A DNA stretch of 62,000 nucleotides, taken from positions 1 through 62,000 of the forward strand of contig MNCI01002803.1 of NCBI GenBank assembly GCA_015680685.1, written 5' to 3'. Numbering within the stretch: position 1 is the first letter of the stretch; each line of letters starts with the position of its first letter. Positions 10,991 through 22,420 of the stretch are shown here, one piece after another. The DNA comes from Gnetum montanum (Eukaryota; Streptophyta; Gnetopsida; Gnetales; Gnetaceae). A program made the translations under genes and the position numbers. The notes under the pieces were generated by a model. It saw only the letters and a program-made list of their open reading frames with translations, was not told the DNA's origin and searched no databases.

Positions 10991-12973
10991 TAAACCAAAC
11001 CTTTCCATGAGCTTAGGACAACCAGTACACATGCTACCTTTGTTGATGGACGACCTTGCTCACTATGCTAACCGTTTTAGGCCCTCAGTTCTTTTTGAAT
11101 TTTTGTTTTACACATTTTTTCAACTTTTTCTTATTTTTTTTATACCATCGTTCATGTTTTTACTGTTTCTTTGTTTGCTTGATTTACTTTTATTCATCAT
11201 CTAATAAGTGCTCATGATGGTGGATTGAATTATATCATATTGATTACTAATGTTTCGTTTTTACCGATGCTGATATTAAGGTATGGTTCTTTTGGTAAAA
11301 TAGGCAATGAGTCCATGCCATCCACTCATCCATACAACTCTATGATCTCCTTTGGCTTGGAACTATACAATCCATTTTTTCTAAGTAAATTTATTAATGA
11401 ATTGGTGGCTAGGTACTTTTCAAACCAAGGAAAGACTCAAAGGATGAAAAGGGTGTGACTTCAAGGGGATTTGATGCATTTGTGCTTACCATTCTCTTGG
11501 GGTGCTTGGATGCTTGTTTCTTGGATTTTGCGCCATTCTGACATTGTTCAAAAATCAGGAAGCCTAGTGAATAAAAATAAGTCTTTGCATGATGTGGTTC
11601 TCATGCAAAAAGAAAAAAGGAGAAAAGTGAGAATTCAAAGCACACCCCTTAGACATAATAAAACAATATGGGCTACAAGCACTAGTTATGAAACTAGAAA
11701 GACATGTTACCCATGCTTGAAGGTTTCCTCTAACTAAGGCCTTTTCTCACTTCCTACTTCTCCATCTCGCTCTCCTCAGGATGGTGATCACTTTTTGTGA
11801 AAACATTCTTGTTACTTTAAGAGGGTGGATTGGCCAGGTGTATTGATGCGAGGTCACTGAATGTGGTTGGTTTGAGTTTGGATTTGGAATCAAGTTTTAC
11901 TTAGTCATCTTAACCATGAAATACGCAAGGGGATTTACACAACCTTGTTCTTGGGATTTCATTTTATTCTCTCCTCTTCATCTTTCTTCCCATTTTCCAC
12001 CTCATTGCCGATTTTATCATTAGTCCATTCTGGGTTGATGCATTGTTTTTCTTTGGTGAATTCTTGTGGGTAAGTTTTTAACTCTTGCTTCCAAATGACA
12101 TTTCTAGAGCCTACGGACTCTTTGGTTTGTGGGTTTGTCAGGGCATAAAAGGCATAAGCCTGCTTTGGGGAGGACCCATTGGCATTCATTTTTGGTGCAA
12201 TTGTTAAGTTCTTTTCCTTAAACATTTCCTGTAATCAATCATTTCTTGTTTCATCCCCATCCATGACATCCATTTTATTGGCATTGTCGTTGATATTTTT
12301 CATCTTTCTTATTCCTCATGTTTTTTCATCTTATAGCTACCAGAGGTTTGCTCTTAGTCATGGGGGCCCTGGCATAAATTTTTCAATTTTTTCCATTTTA
12401 CTAATTGCCTAATCCCTACACCTTAGGTAGTTGCCAGTGATAACTCTCCAAACCAATTTCTACCATAACCACAACTCAGCCAATGCGCTTAATATTGAGG
12501 CAAGATATCAACTGCATTATGATTTATCTATCCTTGCTCATTTGTGATTGTGTTGTGTGTGCAGATGGTGATTATACAAACAATGGACTAGGCTTGGAGG
12601 AAGCACTTAGGATGGATCAGAACTAGAGCATTTACAAAAGGAGCAAGTTTGGTGGCATGGCTATGGATAAACAATAGAAGGCGCAATCTCGGCATTGACG
12701 ACAACACGCTTCATCTTCTTTCTCTCTTTTTCTCTTGAAACTGCCAAATAAAGGCTTGGATGTCATTTATGTATGAGTGTTCACCACAATGGTCATGAAC
12801 ACTAAGGCTGTAATATGCTAATTGATCTATTCACTAGGCATGTTGAGTCTGTCATCCTATTCTACTGTTAGTTGTCAGTTAGTCAATAATCTTATACCTT
12901 CCCAATATTTTGTAAAGAATTTGTTTCTTTTCTTCTATACTTGAGGATGATTTTTCATTCAGTCATGGGGGTA
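10991..12973 (+). other. Element 1 non-coding 3' region and polypurine tract
   Basis: About 2 kb separates integrase from the 3' LTR. Only short frames occur, none resembling an envelope-like protein. It is homologous to 6866-8866. The tract ends TCAGTCATGGGGGTA directly before TGAAGAGAG, and AGTCATGGGGG also occurs at about 12357. Confidence 0.75.
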
Positions 12974-13821
12974 TGAAGAGAGCGGTTACTCTAGCAATTA
13001 TTCTAATTATTAGAGCAGTTACTCTAGCGGTTACTCTAGCAATTACTCTAATTATTAGAGTAGTTGCTCCCAAGCTTATAAATACAGTGCCCAGGCGCAC
13101 AATTGGAAAGAAGTCTTTTAGTAGTCAAGTAACAAAACTCTTGTAGTCTGTTTGAAAGTTAGAGTATTTTCCAAGTGCTCGCAACAGGAGGTCTAAGTGT
13201 GGATGGATTTTTATTCGAGCATTGTGTACCTAAGCACACCTTGTGTACAACAATAAAGACAAGCTCTTAGATTCATCCTTGCAACACTTGAAGATTTGTT
13301 TTCTTATGCATTTATTTTATTTTATTTTATTTTATGCACTTTATATTTATGTTATTAGTGTAGCAATTCATTTTGATCAATTAAGCAAATCGTTAAAATA
13401 CACAAGCACGACCACTTCGAGCATGCATATAATGCTTGGTAATCCAGTAACAATTAGTGTTTGGTAATCCTAGTAGTGTTGCACTGGTTCAGGATGTGTA
13501 CAAGAAGTGGGAACGGATGCTAGTGTTAGGATTAGTTAGAACTTAGTTAATGAATAGTTAAGTTAAATTAGTCACCTAGTTATCTCTCTCTTTCCCTATT
13601 AGCATAGGACATAAAAACATAAAAGCTATAAAAATTATATGCCTCAAGCTTACTTAACCATACAATCGTGACATACCGGTAAGCTTGGGAAGACAATGAT
13701 CAACCAACCCATCCTTGTTCCATAAGGGTGCATAAGTACTTAGTCCTTGGAATTCGACCGGATCGTGCGTGAAACACTCATATTCATATGGTTGAGCATA
13801 GGGGTACCTCGCCGCTCATCA
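12974..13821 (+). repeat. 3' LTR of element 1
   Basis: An 848-bp LTR begins TGAAGAGAGCGG after the polypurine tract and ends GCCGCTCATCA. The part after the TATA box (CTTATAAATACA, about 13074) is homologous to the element 2 LTRs. The U3 differs: instead of GATATC palindromes it has repeated TTACTCTAGC and TCTAATTATTAGAG units. No 5' partner is in the window. Confidence 0.88.
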
Positions 13822-16800
13822 ATTTTACATTCCAATGTAGAGAAGTCATAAATCAAGCATCCTTCATTCATTGCAAGAGTTATAACTTACCTTACCTTAC
13901 CCAATACGCCATGTTCCACTTTATTGTCATCGCTACTTTAAATCTCATGATGGTATAAAAATTAAATAAATAAAAAATAATAACAGTAATGTGGAATGGT
14001 TAAAATAGTATCACTTTTTACAAAGATAATAAGCAAATATAATTAAGTATGAATTTTTGTTACAAGTTTTCCTTGAATTCTATCAAGGCATTATGTTGAT
14101 TATATGCATAAATATGTGTTACAAATAAAAACTTCCAGAAATTTGTTTCAGGTCAAAATTGGTGGAGCAAAAATAGAATATTAAAATGAAAATTGGTAAA
14201 TTTTCAAATTAACAATAAAGGGGAAGTGAGTTGCATTTTCAACATGTAATTGTATTTAATAATAAGTTTCATGGTATTTAAATATAACAAAGTTAAGGTA
14301 AAGTAACTCTTGAAGCAATTATTTAACATCCAATTAAAAAAATTAAATGTAAACATTTAGTTTAAAATGATACATTAAAATTAAATGTAAACATTTAATA
14401 TAAAGTGACACATAAGATAAATCTCTAATGGAAATCGGGGCCATTAAATATAAATGATCTTTTTAAATATTAAAGTAGTGTTTTACTATAAAATTTTATA
14501 GGACAACCGTCATAGTTGTTATCTTATATGGTACTAAATGATGGGAAGTACAAAAGAGGCAAGAACAACAAATCAATGTGTCAAAAAAATGTGAACACTT
14601 ATATAGATGTTAAATGTTATTGGAAGAGATTTCACAATACAAACAATCAAGGATGACTTAGAGTGGCTTCTCCTTTAGAAAAGTTATAAGATTGACATTT
14701 TAAATGATTCAGGCAAAGAAGATAAGATGAGCCTAAGGTTACTACATTACTGCACCAAGAAAGCCACTAAAAGGAAGATAAAAAAAAATACAAGATAAAA
14801 ATCATTGAAGATGATACCTAGAAATTGTAAATAGACAAAGTTTTATGTCTTCATATAGGTGAATTGCGATGGTTTTGCTAGTTAATTAATCCTTGTAATT
14901 AATATTTAAATTTCATTTTTAAATTCTATAATTTTTATGCAAGATACGATACATCATCATATTGAACTTCTACATGCATAGAACTCAAACATTCCTCCCT
15001 CTAAGAATGTTGCTTTTCACTTCATCTTCACTATCACTTACCGTGTAATTTCAAGTCAATAATCTTAGTTTCCTTGAAAATACTTTACCATTCATACTCC
15101 AATAGGCTTTACCATTCATACCCCATAGGCTCATAACGTTGAGCCAATTTCAAACTAAGTTCACAAGCAACCTTTCTATTAAAAATCTCAACCTGCAGAA
15201 ACAAAAATGTTCCACACTTTCCTAGACTGGTAGCCACATGCAACAATCAGCATCGCCACATTTTTTTTAAGAAAAAAAAAAAAAATCTGTAGCATTGAGC
15301 CATTGACGTATAAACTAAGAATGCCGTGTTTACACCGTTTATGTCATTGCCAATGTAATCTGGCATTGTACTGAACATGGCATTTTACTAAACTTTTCTG
15401 TTTGAAAAGATTTAAAAGTGGCAGGCATTTTCAGCGGGCCCTGACGCATGGCTTTCACCATATCTGCCAAACTCTTCTCCGTATATTTTTTTATTATTAC
15501 TCTTTACCATTTAAAGAATTAAAGGTAACAGTTATTTTCGGTGGACCTTGACTTGAGACCTAAAAAGAATTTATTTTGCTAATAAAAAAGTATTTTAAGA
15601 TCATCATTTAAAGTCATCGTAATGTGCTAGTCACAAACGGTATTTCAGGGTCATCATCACGTTAACGTGTTTACTTCCTAAATCATTAAAAAAATAGATT
15701 AGATGTCATAAAGCTTAAACTTTACCTCATCCACATACGCTTACGCTCCTAGGATCTGATTACCTAGTGTGAGCCACCATGTTGGTCACAAACGGTATTT
15801 TATTTAACTTTGCCGAGTCTGATCCACTTTCAAGACTTTGACAAATTTAGTGGGCTTCATACAATTTGTTATGCATTGGTGGTGGTAGTCACCGATGGCA
15901 TTTTATTAACTTTTTACCGTCTAAAATATTGATGGAGGTCATTTTCAACGGACCCTCCATTTCAAAGAATTCAATTTCTGCGAACCAACCTCTTAAGTCT
16001 TTAACTTTAACGTATCGATTTTGCTGCACTGATTTTGTGAAAGAGTTTCATAGAAAACTAGCGATGGCAGCGACATTAGCGAATCACAGCAGGGCCTATG
16101 GAGTGGTAATGGTAATGACAATATTGCTTTCTGATCACGTTAACGAAAACTTTGACATCCACTACAGCATCATCCCGGTTTTTCCGTATTCTTGTCTCAA
16201 GCCATTGCTGGACGAAAACAAATGGGGGCCATTCTTAGACTGCTTTAGAAAAGTCTAAAAAAGACTTTGACAAAGCTACCTGCACCATATGATTTCTTTT
16301 CATGAAGCTTCCTACACTATACGATTTATTTTCCCAGTCGCCCATGGTGTTAAGTCATTTCCAGGAAATTTCTCCAACCAAGTTGTCCAAGTAGACCCTG
16401 TATTTCGAAGTCATGGAATTTATTCCCACCAAGTTTTTCAATTAAATATCAAGGTGTAAAGCATCACGGCATTTTGAGCAGACCCTTGTAGAATTTTCTT
16501 CAATCAAATTGTTCCATCATTTTCAGGATACAGTACATTTCAAAGTACGAATTTTCCCCTTCCAAACGTTCCCTGCATTTTTGGCAACGTCATAGAATTT
16601 TCTCCAAGTTTTCAAAGCCCATTTCAAAGTCTCATCATAGATGAACATGTAATTTTGCGTTCAAAAGAAAGTACTTATGAATTTCTTCAATTGCAATTAA
16701 TATGTCATTAAGAAATTACTTATTCCACGATAGAAGCAACTTCCTTGTATTGTATCTTGGGCTACATATACTTCTTCAGAATCAACCTAAGTTAAAGGTA

Positions 16801-16889
16801 GTTTAGCTTCTTGTCATCCAAACCTTTTAGCCTAATTTTCTCTGAGACATCACTTTCACATCAAAGTTAGATTGCTAAACCCGAATTAA
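13822..16889. other. AT-rich sequence with short diverged repeats
   Basis: No gene is recognised. Three diverged copies of a block of about 70 bases containing TTTTACC..TTAAAG..ATTTTC..GG(A/C)CC occur near 15380, 15500 and 15897. The stretch 16060-16135 begins GCGATGGCAGCGACATTAGC and encodes a hydrophobic N-terminus somewhat like the signal peptide of the gene at 19106. It may be a truncated 5' end of a paralogue; this is weak. Confidence 0.4.
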
Positions 16890-17340
16890 AAAATGATCCA
16901 CAAGTGACCATGAAAAATGATCTTTGAACATTGCCATATTTAACAACCTGAAATCTATGCAGACTCTTCATTTCCCCTCTTTCTTTAGCACAATAACAAG
17001 TGGGCTTATTCAATTGTTGTCTACCACGCGATAAATGAATCCAGCTTTGAGAAGGTTTTTAACTTCTTAACTGACTTCAGCTTTGGATTCAATCTTCTTT
17101 GTGGTTGTCTTTTGGGCTTGTAGATGCAATGTTGGCATATGCATGGCTCTATTCCTGTCAATTCATCATATAACCAGAGAAAGGTTATTCACCATTTGTT
17201 GACTACCTTTAGCAGGTTTTTTTTTAAAATTCTTTTGTAAGATGAGCATTGATTATTACTAGTTTACCATTATTTAAGAATACATATTCTAAAAATTTTG
17301 GTAATGTTTTTAGTTCTAAAGCCCCTGGTCAAAACATTTT
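16890..17340 (-). pseudogene. Reverse transcriptase fragment, heavily decayed
   Basis: On the minus strand, starting near 17340, are FLNNGK-like and IINAHLTKE-like pieces (pre-RT linker), then KAGFIYRVVDNN, SPLVIVLKKEGK, RVCIDFR and a piece like LLNMAMFKDHF near 16905. The order and wording match RT blocks of element 1 (KAGFIYPI, VPKKGGKWRMCIDFR, LLNMETFKDHF). Several stops are present and nothing downstream (catalytic FMDD box) is recognisable. It is a relic of another Ty3/gypsy insertion in the opposite orientation. Confidence 0.7.
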
Positions 17341-17435
17341 TGGACTTCAACTCTTCTCAACCTACTTCTAAATCTTCTTTATTTTTTGCTTCATAGAGAT
17401 GGCTCTAGATTTGCCTCATCTCATCCATCTTGTCT

Positions 17436-17970
17436 GATGAATCATCTATTGGCTGGAATATCTGACAAAAAGTCATCCTTTTGGTCAACCCGATATCTTG
17501 GCTCCGATATCTTAGCCCCGATATGTTTGTGATCGTTGTCTTCCCACTTTGAGCTAGTGAAGTTTAAGTGTATGGTTTAGCTCTTAGTGAGGTGTGTGAT
17601 TAATTGATGTTGTTAGGCTCTTAGGTGCTCCTAAAGTAAACATGATTGAATAAATTCTTAGGTCTAGTTAACTAAGAAAACATAAATCTAATTTAGCTTA
17701 GTGTGATGGATATTTGGTCCTAGTCTACCATACATGCCTTGAACTCATGTAGTCATCATTCGGATTATCACGTGGTATTACTACTGAGCGAATCAAGTAG
17801 TGGAAGCAATGCCACTACTGGGTTACCATATAACTACACTTAGTGCTCGAAACCAACTGTATCCATTCTGCTTGCTAATGACATGTAAAATAAAGTGCTT
17901 GGAATGTAAATGACTTGCTTTTGTCATTATTCTTGTTTTGTCAATTTAAAGTCTACATTACAAAGTGCCT
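17436..17970. repeat. Chimeric LTR remnant
   Basis: 17436-17525 reads TGATGAATCATC, then CCGATATCTTGGCTCCGATA, like the plus-sense start of the LTR found inverted at 57139-58137. From about 17530 the sequence (CTTCCCACTTTGAGC, then CTACTGGGTTACCA near 17815) instead matches the 3' part of such LTRs in minus orientation. The two parts are thus in opposite orientation. Confidence 0.45.
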
Positions 17971-18955
17971 TCCATATTATAAAAAATTCTCTTTTTAATC
18001 CAAACATAAAGGCATATTTGCAGGTGAATTACCTTCATCTTATTTTTATGTAGTAGATTTACTATCATTTTCTAAGGTTATGTTTATAAAATTTTTATCT
18101 AAAATTTAAGTTTCAGTTCTATGCTATTGAGCATTGGTTGCTCATTAGATGGTTATGTCATACGACATTGTACATAAAGGTGCTAAGTTTAAAACTCAAT
18201 ATTGATACGCTTTTAAAACTAATATGTTGCCAACATAGGAATATGTTACTTGATGTTACCTATTACTAAAAAATATTGTTAGTCTTTTATATTTTTTGTT
18301 GGTCTTGTAATCAATGCAATTTATGCCTTTCATTGTCACCACTATAATTATCCTATCAATTTAGAATGTTAGAATGTTAAACATTTCACTAGCTAAAAGA
18401 AAGTCATAGTCTTTGTCATCTTTATTGTTATCTTGTAACATAGGGCCAATTATTCAACATAGAAAAGTTAGAATTTGAAAATTCTTTGCGGTAATTGCCT
18501 TATACCCTACGCTCCATTCAACTTCATTTTTAATGCATATATCACATTAGATTGAATGTTCTCATTATCATTTTCCTTGTTATCTTATTCATATATAAAG
18601 TCGGTCATTCAACATACTAAAAGATAAGAAATAGAAAGCCCTTTACTTCAATTGCCGTGTCCCATGCAACATGTTCATATTCATCATTATTACCATGGTT
18701 GTACATTTCATCAACTTAGGAATAGTCAAGTCTTCCGACCTATCATCATTTCAAATGAATGGCACTTGTTTATAATAATTTTGGCACAGTTAATTACTTT
18801 TCCAAACCTTAACAAGAGTTTTTACCATACAGATAGACAAACAGGGCGCGAAAGATATCATATTCACCTGAAAATTCGATTGCTAAAGTCTAAATCGTGA
18901 CAAAAACGGTGCTAAATTTTTGTTGCAGTTATCTCTACGTGCACGTCGTGGCAGT
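17971..18955. other. Low-copy AT-rich sequence upstream of the receptor gene
   Basis: No coding similarity, LTR or RNA gene was recognised. The short frames at 18652-18900 and 18897-19103 have no recognisable motifs. Confidence 0.4.
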
Positions 18956-18959
18956 GGAT

Positions 18960-19105
18960 GACTTTGACCAAGACTTTGTCCAATATGCCCTGCTCCATCG
19001 CCCACGGAATTTGTATGGACTTCAAAAATTGATGCCCTGCTCTATAAAATGTTGTTCCGCATACTCCTCTTTAGCCACACCAGAGTTCCTCGATCGTGTA
19101 TAGCA
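18960..19105 (+). promoter_or_regulatory. Core promoter and short leader of the receptor-like protein gene
   Basis: TATAAAA lies at 19043-19049, and the expected transcription start is about 25-35 bases on, leaving a leader of roughly 30-40 bases before the ATG at 19106. The context AGCAATGGC fits the plant initiation consensus. TTGACC at 18964-18969 is a candidate W-box, the core bound by WRKY factors, which would suit a defence gene. The factor assignment is inference. Confidence 0.55.
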
Positions 19106-22100
19106 ATGGCATTAGCAATGCAGATTAAACAAGGTGGAGTCATGGCAGTGGTGATAGTAGTGCTGCTTTATGCTGTTCCTGCTTCTGTATCATCTTCATC
19201 TTCATCTTTGGATGTTGATGTGAACGCCCTCCTGCAATTCAAAGCAGGAATTATGGACGACTCTGATGAAATCCTTTTTAATTGGAGTCACCACAACGCC
19301 CATGGAATCTGCGACAATTGGGCTGGAGTTGGCTGTTCGTCATTCTCTTCTCATTCCTCCCTTGAGCGCCGGGTGGTACGCTTGGACCTGTCCTTGTTCC
19401 CTCCTCTCTCAGGTGTGCTTTCCCCATTTTTATGCAACCTCACATTTCTGACCTATTTGGATCTCTCCAATCATGAATTCTCTGGACCTATCCCCAAAGA
19501 GATTGGTAGACTGAGCCGGTTGCAACACCTGGACCTTCATTTTACAGCAATACAAGGCCCCATTCCTCACTCTTTGAGAAATTGCTCTGGTCTCAAAGGC
19601 TTGGGACTACATTTAGAAGGGAAATGGCTTTCAGTTATAGCTCCTTGGCTGCTAAACTTCACATCTCTTCGGGAGCTCCAGTTAGATATAAGCAATTTGA
19701 AAGGGGATATGCCAGAAGAGTTGGGAAAATTAAGTGAGCTTCATATTCTCAGTCTTTACTGGCAGGATGCTGATGGCTTGTCAAATCCCATACCATCCTG
19801 GGTGGCAAATCTGTTCCATCTTTGGAGCCTAGAATTGAGGGTCGGAACAGATGAAGGGAGTGCAGTTGAAGATGTTAGCTACAGCAGCAGTACTAGTAGT
19901 ATCCCACGGGAATTGGGAAATCTTACCAATTTGAGGGAGCTGTATTTCTATGTTGATAGGCTAAGTGGAATTATTCCATGTGAGCTTGCAAATCTGAGCC
20001 GCTTGCAACAACTTGATCTGTCTTTCTTCATGGGAAGCATCCCAATACCTTCATGTCTCCAAAAATTACAACTTGAAAGCTTCTCATTTGGAGGAAAGCA
20101 CGTCACAAGTTCAATTCCAAAGGAGTTAGGAAATCTTAGATTTTTATTAGAGCTGAGTTTGAACTTGGGTTGGCTGAATGGAGGTATTCCATGGCAGCTT
20201 GGAAATCTGAGCAGGTTGCAGTATCTTGACTTGTCTTTTTCCAATGGTAACATTTCCATACCTTCGTCCCTGGGAATGCTGTCACAGCTGCAAGACTTGT
20301 CCCTCAGAGGTGAAAGCGGCTTCACAGGTTCAATTCCAAGTGAGTTAGGAAATCTTAGCCTTTTATTAGAGCTGAGTTTGAATATGGGTTGGCTGAATGG
20401 AGGTATTCCATGGCAGCTTGGAAATCTGAGCAGGTTGCGGTATCTTTACTTGTCTGTTTCCAATGGTAACAGTTCCATACCATTATCCCTGGGAATGCTG
20501 TCACAGCTTCAAGAATTGTCCCTCACAGGTGAAAGCGGCTTCACAGGTTCAATTCCACCCGAGTTAGGAAATCTTTCTAAACTCGGTTCGTTGGAATTGG
20601 AAGTAATGAAACTTAGTGGAGGCATCCCGTGGGAACTGGCAAACATTACCAACCTGTCAGACCTCAGTTTGACATTCGACATGCTGAGTGGAAATGTCTT
20701 ATGCCACCTGGCAAATTTGGCTCGTTTGGAATGCCTTCGCTTGTCATTGGACACACTGAGTGGCAGTATCCCATGCCAGCTAGCAAGTTTGAGCCGCTTG
20801 CAGTTTCTTCATTTGTCATTCCGCAACGGAAGCGGCGTAATACCTTCCTGCTTTACAAAATTCTCACAACTTGAATGGCTATGGCTGGAGGGATATTATT
20901 TTACTGGTTCCATTCCAAAGGAGTTAGGAAATCTGAGCAAACTCACTCACTTCATCCTTCACACAGAAAGGGTGGCGGGAAATATTCCATCTGAGTTTGG
21001 AAGGCTCAAGCAGCTGATGTTGTTCAGCTTATGGGCATACTCTATAACAGGCATATGTCAACTAAAACAGGTTGAAGACTTGAATTTATTTACTACTGGC
21101 ATTCCGTTTCCAATACCAGACTGCATTAGTATGATGTCTCGATTAAGTTCTTTGTATGTATCCAGCGGTGGAATTCCAAAGGCCTTGCCAAGAGGATTGT
21201 GCTCTTTGACAAACTTGGCATATTTGGAGGTGGAGTATTCAAACATCAGCGGCTGTATTCCAGAATGCATTGGTAACATGAAGCAGCTAATTTCTGTAAG
21301 CTTAAAAGGTAACCAGTTGAGTGGCCAAATTCCCAATAGTATTGGAAAGCTGGTAAATTTGGTCTCCCTAGATATTTCTCAAAACAAGCTCACTGGTAGC
21401 ATACCTCCGGCCCTAGCAAAGTGCAAGCAGCTATCAATATTGAAGATGGAGAATAACAGTTTCCATGGTATGCTTTCTGTCATATGTCCATCGTCCCTGT
21501 TGGTTCTATCGGTGCATCTGAATCATTTCTTTGGGCCTTTATCATTGATCAATTGCAAGAATCTCCTAGTATTAGATTTGAGGAGGAATATGCTAAATGG
21601 TTCTCTGCCAGATTATTTATCGAGAATGCATAACCTCAAAGTGCTAAATCTTGGCCATAACATGTTTGAAGGTACCATTCCTGAATGGGTAGTCAACTTC
21701 ACACAACTACAAGTGTTGGACCTGTCCAACAATCATTTTCATGGCAATGTTCCATCCCACCTCAACATGCTCAAGCAATTTCAACAATCAGAGGATAGAG
21801 AAACCGATAATGAGAATGTGTTGGAGGACGTGACAATAATGTTAACAGAGAAAGGGCTGGAGCTAGAGGATGTACCAGTGATAGTAGGTAACAATGTGAT
21901 AGATCTCTCAATCAACAATTTGACAGGTGAGATTCCAGAAAGTATAGGAACCCTCATTACCTTGAGATTGCTGAATTTATCTTATAACATGCTGACTGGG
22001 CACATACCTTCATCAATGGGGAAATTACAACTTCTAGAACAGCTGGATTTAAGATGGAACAATTTATCAGGGAAAATTCCAATGCAATTGCAATCATTAG

Positions 22101-22420
22101 ATTTTTTAAGTGTTCTAAATGTTTCTCATAACAGATTATGTGGTAGGATTCCCAAAAGCACGCAAATTTCGACATTTGATGAAAGTTCATTTGCAGAGAA
22201 TGAATGTTTGTGTGGATTTCCTACCAGCATTATATGCAAAGATGAAAATCAAACAAAGTCAACAGAGACAAAGTTCAATCATGATTGGTGGGATTGGGTT
22301 AATGAACATATCTCACTAGTAGCATTTGGATTAGGCTTTGGGTTATCATATGGTGGCACAATTGCTCTCTATTTTCAGTGGGATGCCTTTCCTCGGTTCT
22401 TTGGAACCTATCTTATTTAA
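19106..22420 (+). CDS. LRR receptor-like protein (no kinase), intronless
   Basis: A single 1104-residue frame. Residues ~1-35 form a signal peptide with hydrophobic core VMAVVIVVLLYAVPA, then Ser-rich. ~38-85 is the LRRNT domain (VNALLQFKAGI..NW..CDNWAGVGC). About 35 extracellular plant LRRs follow (LxxLxLxxNxLxGxIPxxLGNL). Near residue 890 a non-LRR island (DVTIMLTEKGLELEDV) is followed by four terminal LRRs, CGRIPKSTQISTF and LRRCT cysteines (CLCGFPTSIIC). ~1069-1091 is one membrane helix with a GxxxG motif; a tail of ~13 residues lacks a kinase. This is the receptor-like-protein layout. Such proteins usually act at the plasma membrane with SOBIR1-type kinases in defence or development; the ligand cannot be inferred. 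The ATG at 19049 lies inside the TATA box, so 19106 is preferred. Residues ~335-481 carry a tandem duplication. No introns or stops are seen, so it is probably functional. Confidence 0.93.
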   Translation: MALAMQIKQGGVMAVVIVVLLYAVPASVSSSSSSLDVDVNALLQFKAGIMDDSDEILFNWSHHNAHGICDNWAGVGCSSFSSHSSLERRVVRLDLSLFPPLSGVLSPFLCNLTFLTYLDLSNHEFSGPIPKEIGRLSRLQHLDLHFTAIQGPIPHSLRNCSGLKGLGLHLEGKWLSVIAPWLLNFTSLRELQLDISNLKGDMPEELGKLSELHILSLYWQDADGLSNPIPSWVANLFHLWSLELRVGTDEGSAVEDVSYSSSTSSIPRELGNLTNLRELYFYVDRLSGIIPCELANLSRLQQLDLSFFMGSIPIPSCLQKLQLESFSFGGKHVTSSIPKELGNLRFLLELSLNLGWLNGGIPWQLGNLSRLQYLDLSFSNGNISIPSSLGMLSQLQDLSLRGESGFTGSIPSELGNLSLLLELSLNMGWLNGGIPWQLGNLSRLRYLYLSVSNGNSSIPLSLGMLSQLQELSLTGESGFTGSIPPELGNLSKLGSLELEVMKLSGGIPWELANITNLSDLSLTFDMLSGNVLCHLANLARLECLRLSLDTLSGSIPCQLASLSRLQFLHLSFRNGSGVIPSCFTKFSQLEWLWLEGYYFTGSIPKELGNLSKLTHFILHTERVAGNIPSEFGRLKQLMLFSLWAYSITGICQLKQVEDLNLFTTGIPFPIPDCISMMSRLSSLYVSSGGIPKALPRGLCSLTNLAYLEVEYSNISGCIPECIGNMKQLISVSLKGNQLSGQIPNSIGKLVNLVSLDISQNKLTGSIPPALAKCKQLSILKMENNSFHGMLSVICPSSLLVLSVHLNHFFGPLSLINCKNLLVLDLRRNMLNGSLPDYLSRMHNLKVLNLGHNMFEGTIPEWVVNFTQLQVLDLSNNHFHGNVPSHLNMLKQFQQSEDRETDNENVLEDVTIMLTEKGLELEDVPVIVGNNVIDLSINNLTGEIPESIGTLITLRLLNLSYNMLTGHIPSSMGKLQLLEQLDLRWNNLSGKIPMQLQSLDFLSVLNVSHNRLCGRIPKSTQISTFDESSFAENECLCGFPTSIICKDENQTKSTETKFNHDWWDWVNEHISLVAFGLGFGLSYGGTIALYFQWDAFPRFFGTYLI
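20110..20547 (+). repeat. 219-bp tandem duplication in the LRR coding region
   Basis: The segment starting TTCAATTCCAA at 20110 repeats at 20329, exactly 219 bases (73 codons, three LRRs) later, and the start of a third copy appears at 20548. Copies share blocks such as GGTTGGCTGAATGGAGG and CTGGGAATGCTGTCACAGCT and differ at scattered bases. The reading frame is kept. Confidence 0.92.

Larger units (their letters stand above)
167..13821 (+). mobile_element. Element 1: Ty3/gypsy element, 5' truncated, interrupted by element 2
   Basis: Plus-strand order is gag end/protease (167-829), RT and RNase H (1129-2567), the rest of pol with integrase (9653-10990), a 2-kb non-coding 3' region, a polypurine tract and a 3' LTR (12974-13821). 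The order PR-RT-RH-IN is that of Ty3/gypsy, and the FMDDF RT motif and sequence context resemble the Tat/Athila side of the plant non-chromoviruses. Element 2 splits pol at 2567/9653. The 5' LTR and most of gag are outside the window or lost. Many in-frame stops make it non-functional. Confidence 0.9.
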
